A stretch of DNA of 64,000 nucleotides, from contig NZ_CP125380.1 of assembly GCF_034009455.1 (NCBI RefSeq), forward strand, positions 5,097,501 to 5,161,500, in the 5' to 3' direction. A program made the position numbers and the translations under genes. Positions within the stretch are counted from its first letter, which is position 1. The number at the start of each line of letters is the position of its first letter. This stretch comes from Pseudomonas sp. P5_109. GTDB taxonomy: Bacteria > Pseudomonadota > Gammaproteobacteria > Pseudomonadales > Pseudomonadaceae. Under the pieces are notes generated by a model. The model was not told the origin of the DNA, did no database searches, and saw only the letters and a program-made list of their open reading frames with translations. Below are positions 46,198 through 54,602 of this stretch, piece by piece.

Positions 46198-48534
46198 GTG
46201 GTTCACCCCCCCATGGACATCAAATTCACCAACCGGCTGTCATTCAAGCAAGCCCGGCTTACCGTGCTGGTCGGTTTCATTTTGGGCACGCTGCTCAGCC
46301 TGCTGCAAATAGGCATCGATTATGCCAGTGAAGACGCTTCCATCAATCGTGAAATCCTTTCATTACTTGAAATCAGCCACAACCCGGCTTCGCGAATCGC
46401 CTACAACATCGACGCCGAACTCGCCAAGGAACTGACCCAGGGTCTGCTGCGCTCGCCGGCGATCATCGGTGTGAAACTGACCGACAACAACGGCACCGTG
46501 CTGGCCAACGTCAAGCGACCCGGCATGCAAAACGGCTACCGGCTGTTCAGTGACTTCCTGTTCGGCGCCAATCGACAGTTCGAAGACCGGCTTTACCTGG
46601 ATCATTTACCCAACGAATCCCTGGGAACACTGCGGCTGAACGTCGACACCTACGCCTTCGGCAACCGCTTCCTGCGCCGGGCCGAAGTGACCCTGCTCAA
46701 CGGTTTCGCCCGCAGCCTGCTGCTGTCCGGCATCCTGCTGGCGCTGTTCTATGTGATGCTGACCAAGCCTCTGGTGCGGGTCATCCGTGAACTCAGCGGC
46801 CGCGACCCGAGCAGTACCGAGCCGACGTCGCTGGAATGTCCCGCCGGGCATGCCAACGATGAGATCGGCGTGCTGGTCAAGGTTGCCAACCAGCAGTTCA
46901 AAAACATCGCCACCGAAATCCAGCAACGGCGCAACGCGGAAAATCGCCTGACCGAGTACCTCGGTCAACTGGAAAACATCGTCTCGGCCCGCACCGCCGA
47001 ACTCAAGGCGATCAATACCCGACTGAGCCAATCCAATGAGGAACTGGAAGCCGCCCGCAGTACCGCACTGGACATGGCCGAAGCCCGATCGGTGTTCCTG
47101 GCCAACATGAGCCATGAAATCCGCACGCCCCTCAATGGCTTGCTCGGGATGATCGCACTGTCCCTCGATGGACCACTGAATGCCGAACAACAGCAGCAAC
47201 TGTCGATCGCTCATGACTCGGGCAAAGTGCTGGTGGAACTGCTCAACGATATTCTCGATTTGTCGAAGTTCGATGCCGGTCAACTCGAACTCGAACACAT
47301 CCCCTTCGACCTCGGCTCGCTGATCGAGGACACCGCCAACCTGTTGTCGCAGAACGCCGCCCCCAGCGTCGAACTGACCTGCCTGATCGATCCGCACTTC
47401 CCGGCACTGGTGCTCGGCGATCCGACCCGGGTGCGACAGATCGTCAGTAACCTGCTGTCCAACGCCCTCAAGTTCACCCGTTTCGGGCGTGTCGACGTGC
47501 GCCTGTCGACCTTCGAGGACGGCGTCAGAATCGAGGTCTGCGACACCGGCATCGGCATCCCCCGGGATGCCCAGTTCAAAATCTTCCAGCCGTTCACCCA
47601 GGCTGGCGCCGGTATTACCCGCCAATTTGGCGGTACCGGGTTGGGCCTGGCGCTGACCTACAATCTTTGCGAAGCCATGCAAGGGCGCCTGACGATCAGC
47701 TCCGAGCCGGGTTTTGGCAGCCAGTTCTACGCGGATCTGCCATTGCCCAGCCACACCCGTGCAATGCCTGTCGTTTTGCTCAAGGGCAAAGTCATCGCCA
47801 TCACGGCCGCCAGCAGCGGGCTGGGCGAACTGCTGAACAGTCTGTTACCTGGCTGGGGGCTGGACTATGAACGCCGCTCCATGGATGACCCACTGCTTGG
47901 CCTGGCAGCCGATGTGCTCATCACTGACTGCCCCGAATGCCTGTTCAATTTGCGCCCCGCCCTCAGCGCGCCGATCCTGCTGATCACCGCTTATGGCAAC
48001 TTCATGCCCGGCGAAGAGGTCAATGCCCTCGCGCCCCTGCAACAACAGGCCCGCCCCCTGGCCCGCAATACGCTGTATCAGTCCTTGCGGCGGATCCTGC
48101 AACCGCAAACCCACCCGATCAACGATGCTCCGCCCGACGCACAATCCCCGCAATGCCGCGGGCGCGTGCTGCTCGTGGAAGACAACCCGGTCAACCAGTT
48201 GGTGGCCAAGGGCATGCTCGGCAAACTCGGCTGCGAGGTGACCACCGCGTCCCATGGTGGCGAGGCCCTGGATCAACTCGAGCAACGGGATTTCGACCTG
48301 GTGCTGATGGACTGCAACATGCCGGTGATGGACGGCTACGAAGCCAGCCGGCAAATCCGCCGCAGCGGGCGCTGGCCCCAACTGCCAATCGTCGCCCTGA
48401 CGGCCAACGCCATGTCAGAGGAACGCGAACGCTGTCGTGCCGCCGGCATGAGCGACTACCTGGCCAAACCCTTCCGGCGCGAAGAACTGGCCGCCCTGCT
48501 GGACTTGTGGATTCCCGCTACGACAGCGCCTTGA
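46198..48534 (+). CDS. sagS: Hybrid sensor histidine kinase SagS
   Basis: A 778-residue membrane hybrid kinase: membrane helix (LTVLVGFILGTLLSLLQIGI), periplasmic HmsP-like sensory domain, second helix (LLLSGILLALFYVMLTKPLV), a HAMP-like linker with coiled coil, HisKA (LANMSHEIRTPLNGLLGMI, His306), HATPase (NLLSNALKF, DTGIGI, GTGLGLAL), a degenerate receiver-like stretch, and a C-terminal receiver (LVLMDCNMPVMDGYEA, Asp705). In P. aeruginosa SagS links attachment, biofilm formation and tolerance through HptB and BfiS. The neighbours ospR-gpx-msrB-alaA-htpX support the name. GTG 46198 is chosen for its SD (AAGGA, 7 bases); ATG 46171 and 46213 are alternatives. Its 3' end overlaps ospR by 17 bases. 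Confidence 0.87.
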   Translation: MVHPPMDIKFTNRLSFKQARLTVLVGFILGTLLSLLQIGIDYASEDASINREILSLLEISHNPASRIAYNIDAELAKELTQGLLRSPAIIGVKLTDNNGTVLANVKRPGMQNGYRLFSDFLFGANRQFEDRLYLDHLPNESLGTLRLNVDTYAFGNRFLRRAEVTLLNGFARSLLLSGILLALFYVMLTKPLVRVIRELSGRDPSSTEPTSLECPAGHANDEIGVLVKVANQQFKNIATEIQQRRNAENRLTEYLGQLENIVSARTAELKAINTRLSQSNEELEAARSTALDMAEARSVFLANMSHEIRTPLNGLLGMIALSLDGPLNAEQQQQLSIAHDSGKVLVELLNDILDLSKFDAGQLELEHIPFDLGSLIEDTANLLSQNAAPSVELTCLIDPHFPALVLGDPTRVRQIVSNLLSNALKFTRFGRVDVRLSTFEDGVRIEVCDTGIGIPRDAQFKIFQPFTQAGAGITRQFGGTGLGLALTYNLCEAMQGRLTISSEPGFGSQFYADLPLPSHTRAMPVVLLKGKVIAITAASSGLGELLNSLLPGWGLDYERRSMDDPLLGLAADVLITDCPECLFNLRPALSAPILLITAYGNFMPGEEVNALAPLQQQARPLARNTLYQSLRRILQPQTHPINDAPPDAQSPQCRGRVLLVEDNPVNQLVAKGMLGKLGCEVTTASHGGEALDQLEQRDFDLVLMDCNMPVMDGYEASRQIRRSGRWPQLPIVALTANAMSEERERCRAAGMSDYLAKPFRREELAALLDLWIPATTAP

Positions 48535-48979
48535 TCTGCCCCAACAGGTGATCGAGACCGTCGCGCAAGTCGTTGAGACGATTCAGATCGACCCCGCTGT
48601 CGCACAACAGGCGCGCCTTGAGTGGCCCGACTTGATCGCGCAAGGCCATGCCAGCCGGCGACAGGCTCAGGTGCACTTCACGCTCATCGCGCGCCGAACG
48701 CTGGCGCTGCACCAGTTGCAGTTGTTCGAGGCGCTTGAGCAAGGGTGTCAGCGTGCCGGAATCCAGGGCCAGACGCTCGCCCAACGCCTTGACGGTCGGT
48801 TGCTCCGGAGCCGCTTCCTGCCACTCCCACAACACCAGCATCGCCAGGTATTGAGGGTAGGTCAGGCCCAACTGATCGAGCATTGGCTTGTAGGCCCGAA
48901 TTACCGCCCGGGAAGCCGCATACAGCTTGAAACACAGCTGGCTGTCGAGCTTCAGGGAATCGACTGACAAGGTGTTCAT
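48518..48979 (-). CDS. ospR: MarR-family oxidative-stress regulator OspR
   Basis: A 153-residue OhrR/OspR-type MarR repressor. The redox-sensing Cys is at LDSQLCFKLYAASRAV (residue 16) and the winged helix spans PTVKALGERLALDSGTLTPL, LKRLEQLQLVQRQRSARDER and EVHLSLSPAG. In P. aeruginosa oxidation of this Cys releases OspR from the gpx promoter. ATG 48979 overlaps the gpx stop (ATGA), so the two are coupled. The 3' end overlaps sagS. Confidence 0.9.
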   Translation of the reverse strand: MNTLSVDSLKLDSQLCFKLYAASRAVIRAYKPMLDQLGLTYPQYLAMLVLWEWQEAAPEQPTVKALGERLALDSGTLTPLLKRLEQLQLVQRQRSARDEREVHLSLSPAGMALRDQVGPLKARLLCDSGVDLNRLNDLRDGLDHLLGQIKALS

Positions 48980-49461
48980 TTGAGCAGGGCTTCGATCTCT
49001 TGGGTCAGGTCCTGCGGCTTGGTCGCCGGGGCGAAGCGCTTGACCAGTTGCCCGTCCTTGCCGATCAGGAACTTGGTGAAGTTCCACTTGATGCCCTGGG
49101 AGCCCAACACACCCGGTGCGCGCTTTTTCAACTGCACGAACAGCGGATGGGCGTCGGCGCCGTTGACGTCGATCTTTTTGAACAGCGGGAAGCTGACACC
49201 GAAGTTCAGCTCGCAGAACTCGGAGATCGCCCCTTCATTGCCCGGCTCCTGCTTGCCGAACTGATTGCAGGGAAAACCGAGCACCACCAGCCCCTGGTCC
49301 TTGTAGGTCTGCCACAGCTCTTCCAGGCCTTTGTACTGCGGAGTGAAACCGCACTTGCTGGCCGTGTTGACCACCAGCACGGCTTTGCCGGCGAAATCCG
49401 CCAGAGTCTTTTGCTCACCCTTGATCGTGGTGCAAGGGATGCTCAGCAGGTTGTCGCTCAT
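48976..49461 (-). CDS. gpx: Glutathione peroxidase
   Basis: A 161-residue Cys-type glutathione peroxidase with the active site VVNTASKCGFTPQYKGLEEL, FPCNQFGKQEPG and IKWNFTKFLI (Cys, Gln, Trp, Asn tetrad). It reduces peroxides, in bacteria usually with thioredoxin. It is the first gene of the gpx-ospR unit. Two AT-rich inverted repeats 44-76 bases upstream are candidate OspR sites. Confidence 0.95.
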   Translation of the reverse strand: MSDNLLSIPCTTIKGEQKTLADFAGKAVLVVNTASKCGFTPQYKGLEELWQTYKDQGLVVLGFPCNQFGKQEPGNEGAISEFCELNFGVSFPLFKKIDVNGADAHPLFVQLKKRAPGVLGSQGIKWNFTKFLIGKDGQLVKRFAPATKPQDLTQEIEALLK

Positions 49462-49504
49462 GTTCGAGGTTCCGAGTGAATGCCAGAGAAAACAAAATAG
49501 CGAG

Positions 49505-49537
49505 CAATTGAATTGTGTGCAATTTAAATAATTGCAC
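49505..49537. promoter_or_regulatory. Candidate OspR operator upstream of gpx
   Basis: CAATTGAATTG (49505-49515) is an 11-base palindrome and GTGCAATT/AATTGCAC (49517-49537, 5-base centre) is a perfect inverted repeat beside it. AT-rich CAATT/AATTG repeats are the usual form of OhrR-type MarR operators, and OspR is encoded in the downstream unit. Confidence 0.65.
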
Positions 49538-49547
49538 AGACGATCAA

Positions 49548-49633
49548 CTGTAGGAGCTGGCTTGCCAGCGAAGGGGCCCTCAAGTATTGCATCGCATTCA
49601 AGGACGCCATCGCTGGCAAGCCAGCTCCTACAG
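49548..49633. repeat. Second-family REP inverted pair
   Basis: TAGGAGCTGGCTTGCCAGCG near 49550 and its inverse near 49630 form a pair with a different core (GCTGGCTTGCCAGC) from the GCGGGCTTGCTCGC family. It lies between gpx and msrB. Confidence 0.88.
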
Positions 49634-49653
49634 GGGAATTGCGGGGCGTCGGA

Positions 49654-50049
49654 TTATTCGCGTGGAACGAGGTCCAGACACACCGAATTGATGCAATACC
49701 GCAGGCCCGTCGGCGGCGGACCATCAGGGAATACGTGCCCCAGGTGCGCATCGCATTTGGCGCAGACCACTTCGGTGCGGATCATGCCGTGGCTGACATC
49801 CCGGATTTCGGTCATGGCGTTGTCGCCGATCGGCGCATAGAAGCTCGGCCAGCCGCAACCGGAGTCGAACTTGGTCGTTGAGTCGAACAGCGGCTCGTTA
49901 CAGCAGATGCAGTGGTAGATACCGTCGGTCTTGGTGGCGTTGTACTTGCCGGAAAACGGTCGTTCGGTGCCCTTGAGACGACACACGTTGTACTGCTCTG
50001 GATCGAGCATCGCCTTCCATTCTTCCAGGGTTTTTTCCAACTTTTCCAT
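49654..50049 (-). CDS. msrB: Peptide methionine-(R)-sulfoxide reductase MsrB
   Basis: A 131-residue zinc MsrB: zinc ligands in [11 protein letters not shown] and [11 protein letters not shown], the GCGWPSFY substrate region and catalytic Cys in [12 protein letters not shown]. It repairs protein Met-R-sulfoxide. ATG 50049 is preferred because GAGG lies 7 bases before it; a tandem ATG at 50052 and GTG at 50055 also exist. A terminator-like hairpin on the same strand ends about 20 bases before the start. Confidence 0.94.
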   Translation of the reverse strand: MEKLEKTLEEWKAMLDPEQYNVCRLKGTERPFSGKYNATKTDGIYHCICCNEPLFDSTTKFDSGCGWPSFYAPIGDNAMTEIRDVSHGMIRTEVVCAKCDAHLGHVFPDGPPPTGLRYCINSVCLDLVPRE

Positions 50050-50068
50050 CATCACACCTCAGCGGCTG

Positions 50069-50104
50069 AAAAAGCCCGATCTGTACCTTTTCCACGGATC
50101 GGGC
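50069..50104 (-). terminator. Terminator-like hairpin in the msrB leader (possible attenuator)
   Basis: On the minus strand GCCCGATC pairs with GATCGGGC (8-base stem, 15-base loop) and is followed directly by TTTTT. It lies 20 bases upstream of msrB, and no minus-strand gene lies upstream of it for more than 1 kb, so it is not an obvious end of another transcript. Confidence 0.55.
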
Positions 50105-50275
50105 GGCACGTATGATTGCGCCTCGTCAAACGCCAGTCTGGCAGCCAGACCACGCGCATTCAAACGGAAATATGGGTGCTGCATCTCAAGGCGTCAGGCC
50201 TGTGTGAATACGCAGGATTCCCAGTACGGTTGTCCAAACGCCGACTGGATCGTTCATTTTCGGGAACACATCGCC

Positions 50276-51487
50276 ATGCAGGTCAGCAAATCGAACAAGC
50301 TCGCCAACGTCTGCTACGACATTCGCGGCCCGGTGCTCAAGCACGCCAAGCGCCTGGAAGAGGAAGGCCATCGCATCCTCAAGCTGAACATCGGCAACCC
50401 GGCGCCTTTTGGTTTCGAAGCACCGGATGAAATCCTCCAGGACGTGATCCGCAACCTGCCGACCGCCCAGGGCTATAGCGACTCCAAGGGCCTGTTCAGC
50501 GCGCGCAAGGCCGTGATGCAGTACTACCAGCAAAAGCAGGTAGAAGGTGTCGGCATTGAAGACATCTACCTGGGTAACGGCGTTTCCGAACTGATCGTGA
50601 TGTCGATGCAAGCCCTGCTCAACAATGGCGACGAAGTGCTCGTGCCTGCGCCTGACTACCCGCTGTGGACGGCAGCCGTGAGCCTGTCCGGCGGCAACCC
50701 GGTGCATTACCTGTGTGACGAGCAAGCCAACTGGTGGCCGGACCTGGCCGACATCAAGGCCAAGATCACCCCGAACACCAAGGCCCTGGTAATCATCAAC
50801 CCGAACAACCCGACCGGCGCGGTGTATTCGAAGGAAGTGCTGCTGGGCATGCTGGAACTGGCCCGCCAACACAATCTGGTGGTGTTCTCCGACGAGATCT
50901 ACGACAAGATCCTCTACGACGATGCCGTGCACATCTGCACCGCCTCCCTGGCGCCAGACCTGCTCTGCCTGACCTTCAACGGCCTGTCCAAGTCCTATCG
51001 CGTGGCCGGCTTCCGTTCCGGCTGGATCGCCATTTCCGGTCCGAAGCACCATGCCCAGAGCTACATCGAAGGCATCGACATGCTGGCCAACATGCGCCTG
51101 TGCGCCAACGTGCCGAGCCAGCACGCGATCCAGACCGCCCTGGGCGGCTATCAGAGCATCAATGACCTGGTGCTGCCGCAGGGCCGCCTGCTGGAGCAAC
51201 GCAACCGCACCTGGGAATTGCTCAACGACATTCCGGGCGTGAGCTGCGTCAAGCCGATGGGCGCGCTGTATGCATTCCCGCGGATCGACCCCAAGGTCTG
51301 CCCGATCCACAACGACGAAAAGTTCGTCCTCGACCTGCTGCTCTCTGAAAAGCTGCTGGTGGTTCAAGGCACCGCTTTCAACTGGCCATGGCCGGACCAC
51401 TTCCGCGTCGTGACCTTGCCACGCGTCGATGACCTGGAGATGGCCATCGGACGCATCGGCGGCTTCCTCAAGTCCTACCGCCAGTAA
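50276..51487 (+). CDS. alaA: Pyridoxal-phosphate aminotransferase, AlaA type
   Basis: A 403-residue class I aminotransferase (LKLNIGNPAPFGFEAPDEIL; GNGVSELIVMSMQALLNNGD; INPNNPTGAVYSKEVL; FSDEIYDKI; LTFNGLSKSYRVAGFRSGWI with the PLP Lys; RVVTLPRVDDLEMAIGRI). It matches glutamate-pyruvate (alanine) aminotransferase AlaA/YfbQ in length and motifs. ATG 50276 with GGGAA is used; the open frame upstream reaches 49931 but is not family-like. A strong hairpin follows. Confidence 0.93.
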   Translation: MQVSKSNKLANVCYDIRGPVLKHAKRLEEEGHRILKLNIGNPAPFGFEAPDEILQDVIRNLPTAQGYSDSKGLFSARKAVMQYYQQKQVEGVGIEDIYLGNGVSELIVMSMQALLNNGDEVLVPAPDYPLWTAAVSLSGGNPVHYLCDEQANWWPDLADIKAKITPNTKALVIINPNNPTGAVYSKEVLLGMLELARQHNLVVFSDEIYDKILYDDAVHICTASLAPDLLCLTFNGLSKSYRVAGFRSGWIAISGPKHHAQSYIEGIDMLANMRLCANVPSQHAIQTALGGYQSINDLVLPQGRLLEQRNRTWELLNDIPGVSCVKPMGALYAFPRIDPKVCPIHNDEKFVLDLLLSEKLLVVQGTAFNWPWPDHFRVVTLPRVDDLEMAIGRIGGFLKSYRQ

Positions 51488-51496
51488 GCGGCCCGT

Positions 51497-51529
51497 CACC
51501 GTGCGACGCTGCTGCAGCGTCGCACGGTG
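51497..51529. terminator. Hairpin terminator after alaA
   Basis: CACCGTGCGACGCTG and CAGCGTCGCACGGTG form a perfect 15-base stem with the 3-base loop CTG, 10 bases after the alaA stop. A T tract is absent. Confidence 0.75.
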
Positions 51530-51805
51530 ATTCATTCAGCAACATATGCATGCGCGCCACCGGTGGCAACCGCTTCGCGCCCTGCCGGATGACGCCCTGC
51601 CTGCTCGCGCCTAACAAAGGCGGGGGCCTTCGACATGATTTGACTGACAAACACTTCCCGCACTCGCGTCGGAAATGCCCTGCAAGCAGCTAGACTGTTG
51701 CCGTAGGACACAGTTTGAAATAGTCACCCGGTTGAATACCCCGGTGCAGCACCTTATATACCCCGCAGTAAGCTACATCTTTAGCATGAGGAGATTTCTA
51801 CAACC
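51530..51805 (+). promoter_or_regulatory. htpX upstream region with a candidate promoter
   Basis: No gene is seen. TTGAAT (about 51732), 16 bases, then TTATAT (about 51754) is a plausible sigma70 promoter. CCCC runs nearby hint at heat-shock control, but no sigma32 promoter with correct spacing could be fitted. Confidence 0.45.
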
Positions 51806-52696
51806 ATGATGCGCATCCTGCTGTTCTTGGCCACTAACCTGGCGGTCGTGCTGATTGCCAGCATCACCCTGAGCCTTTTCGGCTTCAACGGGTTCATGGC
51901 GGCCAATGGGGTTGACCTCAACCTCAATCAGCTGCTGATTTTCTGTGCGGTCTTTGGTTTCGCCGGTTCGCTGTTCTCGCTGTTCATCTCCAAGTGGATG
52001 GCGAAGATGAGCACCAGCACCCAGATCATCACCCAGCCACGCACCCGTCACGAGCAATGGCTGCTGCAAACCGTCGAGCAACTGTCCCGCGAAGCCGGGA
52101 TCAAGATGCCCGAAGTCGGTATCTTCCCGGCCTACGAGGCGAACGCCTTCGCCACCGGCTGGAACAAGAACGACGCGCTAGTCGCCGTGAGCCAGGGTCT
52201 GCTCGAACGTTTCTCGCCGGATGAAGTCAAAGCCGTCCTGGCCCACGAAATCGGCCACGTGGCCAATGGCGACATGGTTACCCTGGCACTGATCCAGGGC
52301 GTGGTGAACACCTTCGTGATGTTCTTCGCCCGGATCATCGGCAATTTCGTCGACAAGGTGATCTTCAAGAACGAAGAAGGCCAAGGCATTGCCTACTACG
52401 TGGCGACCATTTTCGCCGAACTGGTTCTGGGCATCCTGGCCAGCGCCATCGTCATGTGGTTCTCGCGCAAGCGCGAATTCCGTGCCGACGAAGCCGGTGC
52501 AAACCTGGCCGGCACCGCCGCGATGATTGGCGCCCTGCAACGCCTGCGGGCGGAACAAGGCCTGCCGGTGCACATGCCCGACACCCTGAACGCCTTCGGC
52601 ATCAACGGTGGCATCAAGCAAGGGTTCGCTCGCATGTTCATGAGCCACCCGCCGCTGGAAGAGCGTATCGACGCTCTGGCTCGTCGTCGTGGCTAA
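51806..52696 (+). CDS. htpX: Membrane zinc metalloprotease HtpX
   Basis: A 296-residue inner-membrane protease with two N-terminal membrane helices ([40 protein letters not shown]), the zinc motif [13 protein letters not shown], two more helices, and the third ligand in [16 protein letters not shown]. It degrades misfolded membrane proteins with FtsH. ATG 51806 matches the MMRI start of the family, with GAGGAG upstream. A terminator follows. Confidence 0.96.
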   Translation: MMRILLFLATNLAVVLIASITLSLFGFNGFMAANGVDLNLNQLLIFCAVFGFAGSLFSLFISKWMAKMSTSTQIITQPRTRHEQWLLQTVEQLSREAGIKMPEVGIFPAYEANAFATGWNKNDALVAVSQGLLERFSPDEVKAVLAHEIGHVANGDMVTLALIQGVVNTFVMFFARIIGNFVDKVIFKNEEGQGIAYYVATIFAELVLGILASAIVMWFSRKREFRADEAGANLAGTAAMIGALQRLRAEQGLPVHMPDTLNAFGINGGIKQGFARMFMSHPPLEERIDALARRRG

Positions 52697-52711
52697 CAGG
52701 CTCCACAGCAA

Positions 52712-52745
52712 ATCAAAAGGCCCGCAGTGATGCGGGCCTTTTTTT
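52712..52745 (+). terminator. Rho-independent terminator after htpX
   Basis: AAAAGGCCCGC and GCGGGCCTTTT form an 11-base stem with a 6-base loop and a T tract to 52745. Confidence 0.95.
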
Positions 52746-52779
52746 GTCTGCTGGAATGTTTCGGTGTTTTTTAGGACCT

Positions 52780-52856
52780 CTTCGCGAGCAAGCCCGCTCC
52801 CACAAGGGTCCTGCGTCGCTCACAAATCCCCTGTGGGAGCGGGCTTGCTCGCGAAG
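52780..52856. repeat. REP inverted pair between htpX and tpm
   Basis: Perfect 25-base arms at 52780-52804 and 52832-52856 with the GCGGGCTTGCTCGCGA core and a 27-base centre. It sits at convergent 3' ends. Confidence 0.95.
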
Positions 52857-52878
52857 GGGCCAGTGCAGCTAATCGATC

Positions 52879-53535
52879 CTACCGACTGGAAACCCGATAC
52901 ACCCGCTCCTCAAGCCGCGTCACACCCGCCTCCAGAAACTTCCCGCTCTCGCTCAACACATCCTGATCTTCCAGGATCTTCAGCGCCCATGAGTCACTGA
53001 ACAATCGCCGTACCTCATCATCGAGTACAGCAAACGGCGGGCCGGGCATTTGTGCCTGGTCATAGTCCAGGGTAATCACCAGGCCAAGGGCTTCCTTCGG
53101 CAGTATCCGCTTCAAATGGGCGGCATAGCGCTCTCGCATTTCCGCCGGCAACGCGATCAACGCCGCGCGATCATAAAGCGCGGAGCAATCGGCAACATCG
53201 CCTGCCGTCAGCTCGAAGAAGTCGCCGCACCACAGCTCAATGGAACCTGCCCGATAAACCTTGAACGGCCCCTGTTCGCTGACGGCCGGATCAAAGCCGT
53301 GTTCGCTGAAAAACTCCTCGACGGCTTTTTCCGACAGTTCAACTCCCAAGACCTCATGGCCTTGATGGGCGAGCCATAGCAAGTCCAGGCTTTTTCCACA
53401 TAGCGGCACCAACACGCGTGCGCCTTCTTCAAGGCTTAACGCTGGCCAGAACCGCTTCAGATAAGGGTTCACTTGCGGCAGGTGAAAGCCGATCTGATTC
53501 GACGCCCACTTCTTGTGCCAAAACTCCGGCTGCAT
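52879..53535 (-). CDS. tpm: Thiopurine S-methyltransferase Tpm
   Basis: A 218-residue SAM-dependent methyltransferase ([75 protein letters not shown]). Bacterial TPMTs methylate thiopurines and also act on selenium and tellurium oxyanions, linked to metalloid resistance. ATG 53535 begins the family-conserved MQPEFW. It keeps the htpX-tpm neighbourhood of P. aeruginosa. Confidence 0.95.
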   Translation of the reverse strand: MQPEFWHKKWASNQIGFHLPQVNPYLKRFWPALSLEEGARVLVPLCGKSLDLLWLAHQGHEVLGVELSEKAVEEFFSEHGFDPAVSEQGPFKVYRAGSIELWCGDFFELTAGDVADCSALYDRAALIALPAEMRERYAAHLKRILPKEALGLVITLDYDQAQMPGPPFAVLDDEVRRLFSDSWALKILEDQDVLSESGKFLEAGVTRLEERVYRVSSR

Positions 53536-53637
53536 AAATAACCCCGAAAATTCGATCAAAACACCCTAAAACTTATATTAGATTTAGATTAATGATCTGA
53601 CTGAAGATGTTGCATCTTAACCCTCAGGAGCTCATTC

Positions 53638-54405
53638 ATGTTCCCCAGCCTGTACATATCCCACGGCTCCCCCATGCTCGCCCTGGAACCCGGCGCCAGC
53701 GGCCCCGCACTCGCCCGCCTGGCCGCCGAGATACCGAAGCCCAAGGCCATCGTGATTGTGTCTGCGCACTGGGAGAGCAATGAGCTGCTGGTCAGCGCAA
53801 ATCCACAACCGGAAACCTGGCACGATTTCGGTGGTTTCCCCAAAGCCCTGTTCGAGGTCCAGTACCCCGCTTCCGGCGACCCACGACTCGCGGCAGAGGT
53901 TTGCCAGTTATTGAAAGCTGATGGCCTTCCTGCCCGTGTCGACAGCAATCGGCCTTTCGACCATGGCGTCTGGGTACCCTTGTCGTTGATGTATCCGCAA
54001 GCGGATATCCCGATTGTGCAGGTATCTCTGCCCACCCGTGGCGGCCCCGCCCTACAGACCCGCGTCGGCCACGCGCTGGCCAGCCTGCGCGAACATGGCG
54101 TCCTGCTGATCGGCTCCGGCAGCATCACTCACAACCTGCGCGAACTCGACTGGCATGCCGGCCCCGAGAGCGTTGAGCCCTGGGCCCTGGCGTTTCGCAA
54201 CTGGATGATCGAAAAACTCGCAGCAAATGACGAAGCCGCCCTGCACGACTATCGCGCGCAGGCGCCAAACGCTGTACGCAGTCATCCGAGTGATGAGCAC
54301 TTGTTGCCGCTGTACTTTGCCCGCGCTGCCGGGGGGCAATTCAGTGTTGCCCACCAAGGGTTCACCATGGGCGCACTGGGCATGGACATTTACCGCTTCG
54401 GCTGA
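53638..54405 (+). CDS. LigB-family extradiol dioxygenase (YgiD/4,5-DOPA dioxygenase type)
   Basis: A 255-residue class III extradiol dioxygenase-like protein (SLYISHGSPMLALEP; IVIVSAHWES; RPFDHGVWVPLSLMYPQADI; LIGSGSITHNLREL; HPSDEHLLPLYFARAAG). The His ligands (SHGSP, SAHWE, FDHGVW, DEHLLPL) fit a Zn/Fe site as in YgiD. The likely activity is ring opening of a catechol such as DOPA; the physiological substrate is unknown. GGAG lies ahead of ATG 53638. It is divergent from tpm. Confidence 0.9.
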   Translation: MFPSLYISHGSPMLALEPGASGPALARLAAEIPKPKAIVIVSAHWESNELLVSANPQPETWHDFGGFPKALFEVQYPASGDPRLAAEVCQLLKADGLPARVDSNRPFDHGVWVPLSLMYPQADIPIVQVSLPTRGGPALQTRVGHALASLREHGVLLIGSGSITHNLRELDWHAGPESVEPWALAFRNWMIEKLAANDEAALHDYRAQAPNAVRSHPSDEHLLPLYFARAAGGQFSVAHQGFTMGALGMDIYRFG

Positions 54406-54425
54406 CAGGCAGACCGCGTCGCGGC

Positions 54426-54500
54426 CTTCGCGAGCAAGCCCACGGGGGATCGCGGTCAAATGTGGGAGCGGCGGTGCGACGATTCGACTTGCTCGCGAAG
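54426..54500. repeat. Mosaic REP pair with an internal insertion
   Basis: The left arm keeps CTTCGCGAGCAAGCC but then diverges. The right arm starts TGTGGGAGCG, carries a 17-base insert (GCGGTGCGACGATTCGA), and resumes CTTGCTCGCGAAG. It differs from all other REP pairs in the window. Confidence 0.8.
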
Positions 54501-54545
54501 AGCGGTGCCACACATCAACCGCCGACCACAAAGCAGCAGGCAAAA

Positions 54546-54573
54546 AAAATCCCCGAACCAGTCGGGGATTTTT
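54546..54573. terminator. Bidirectional terminator between the dioxygenase gene and deaD
   Basis: AAAATCCCCGA and TCGGGGATTTT pair, with A and T tracts on both sides. It suits the two convergent genes. Confidence 0.92.
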
Positions 54574-54602
54574 TATGTTCGATCAATCAGCCCGAGAGCG
54601 GA

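Noticed and set aside
51700..51805. Sigma32 heat-shock promoter for htpX
   Set aside because: TTGAA and CCCC blocks are present but no pair fits the 13-17 base spacing.
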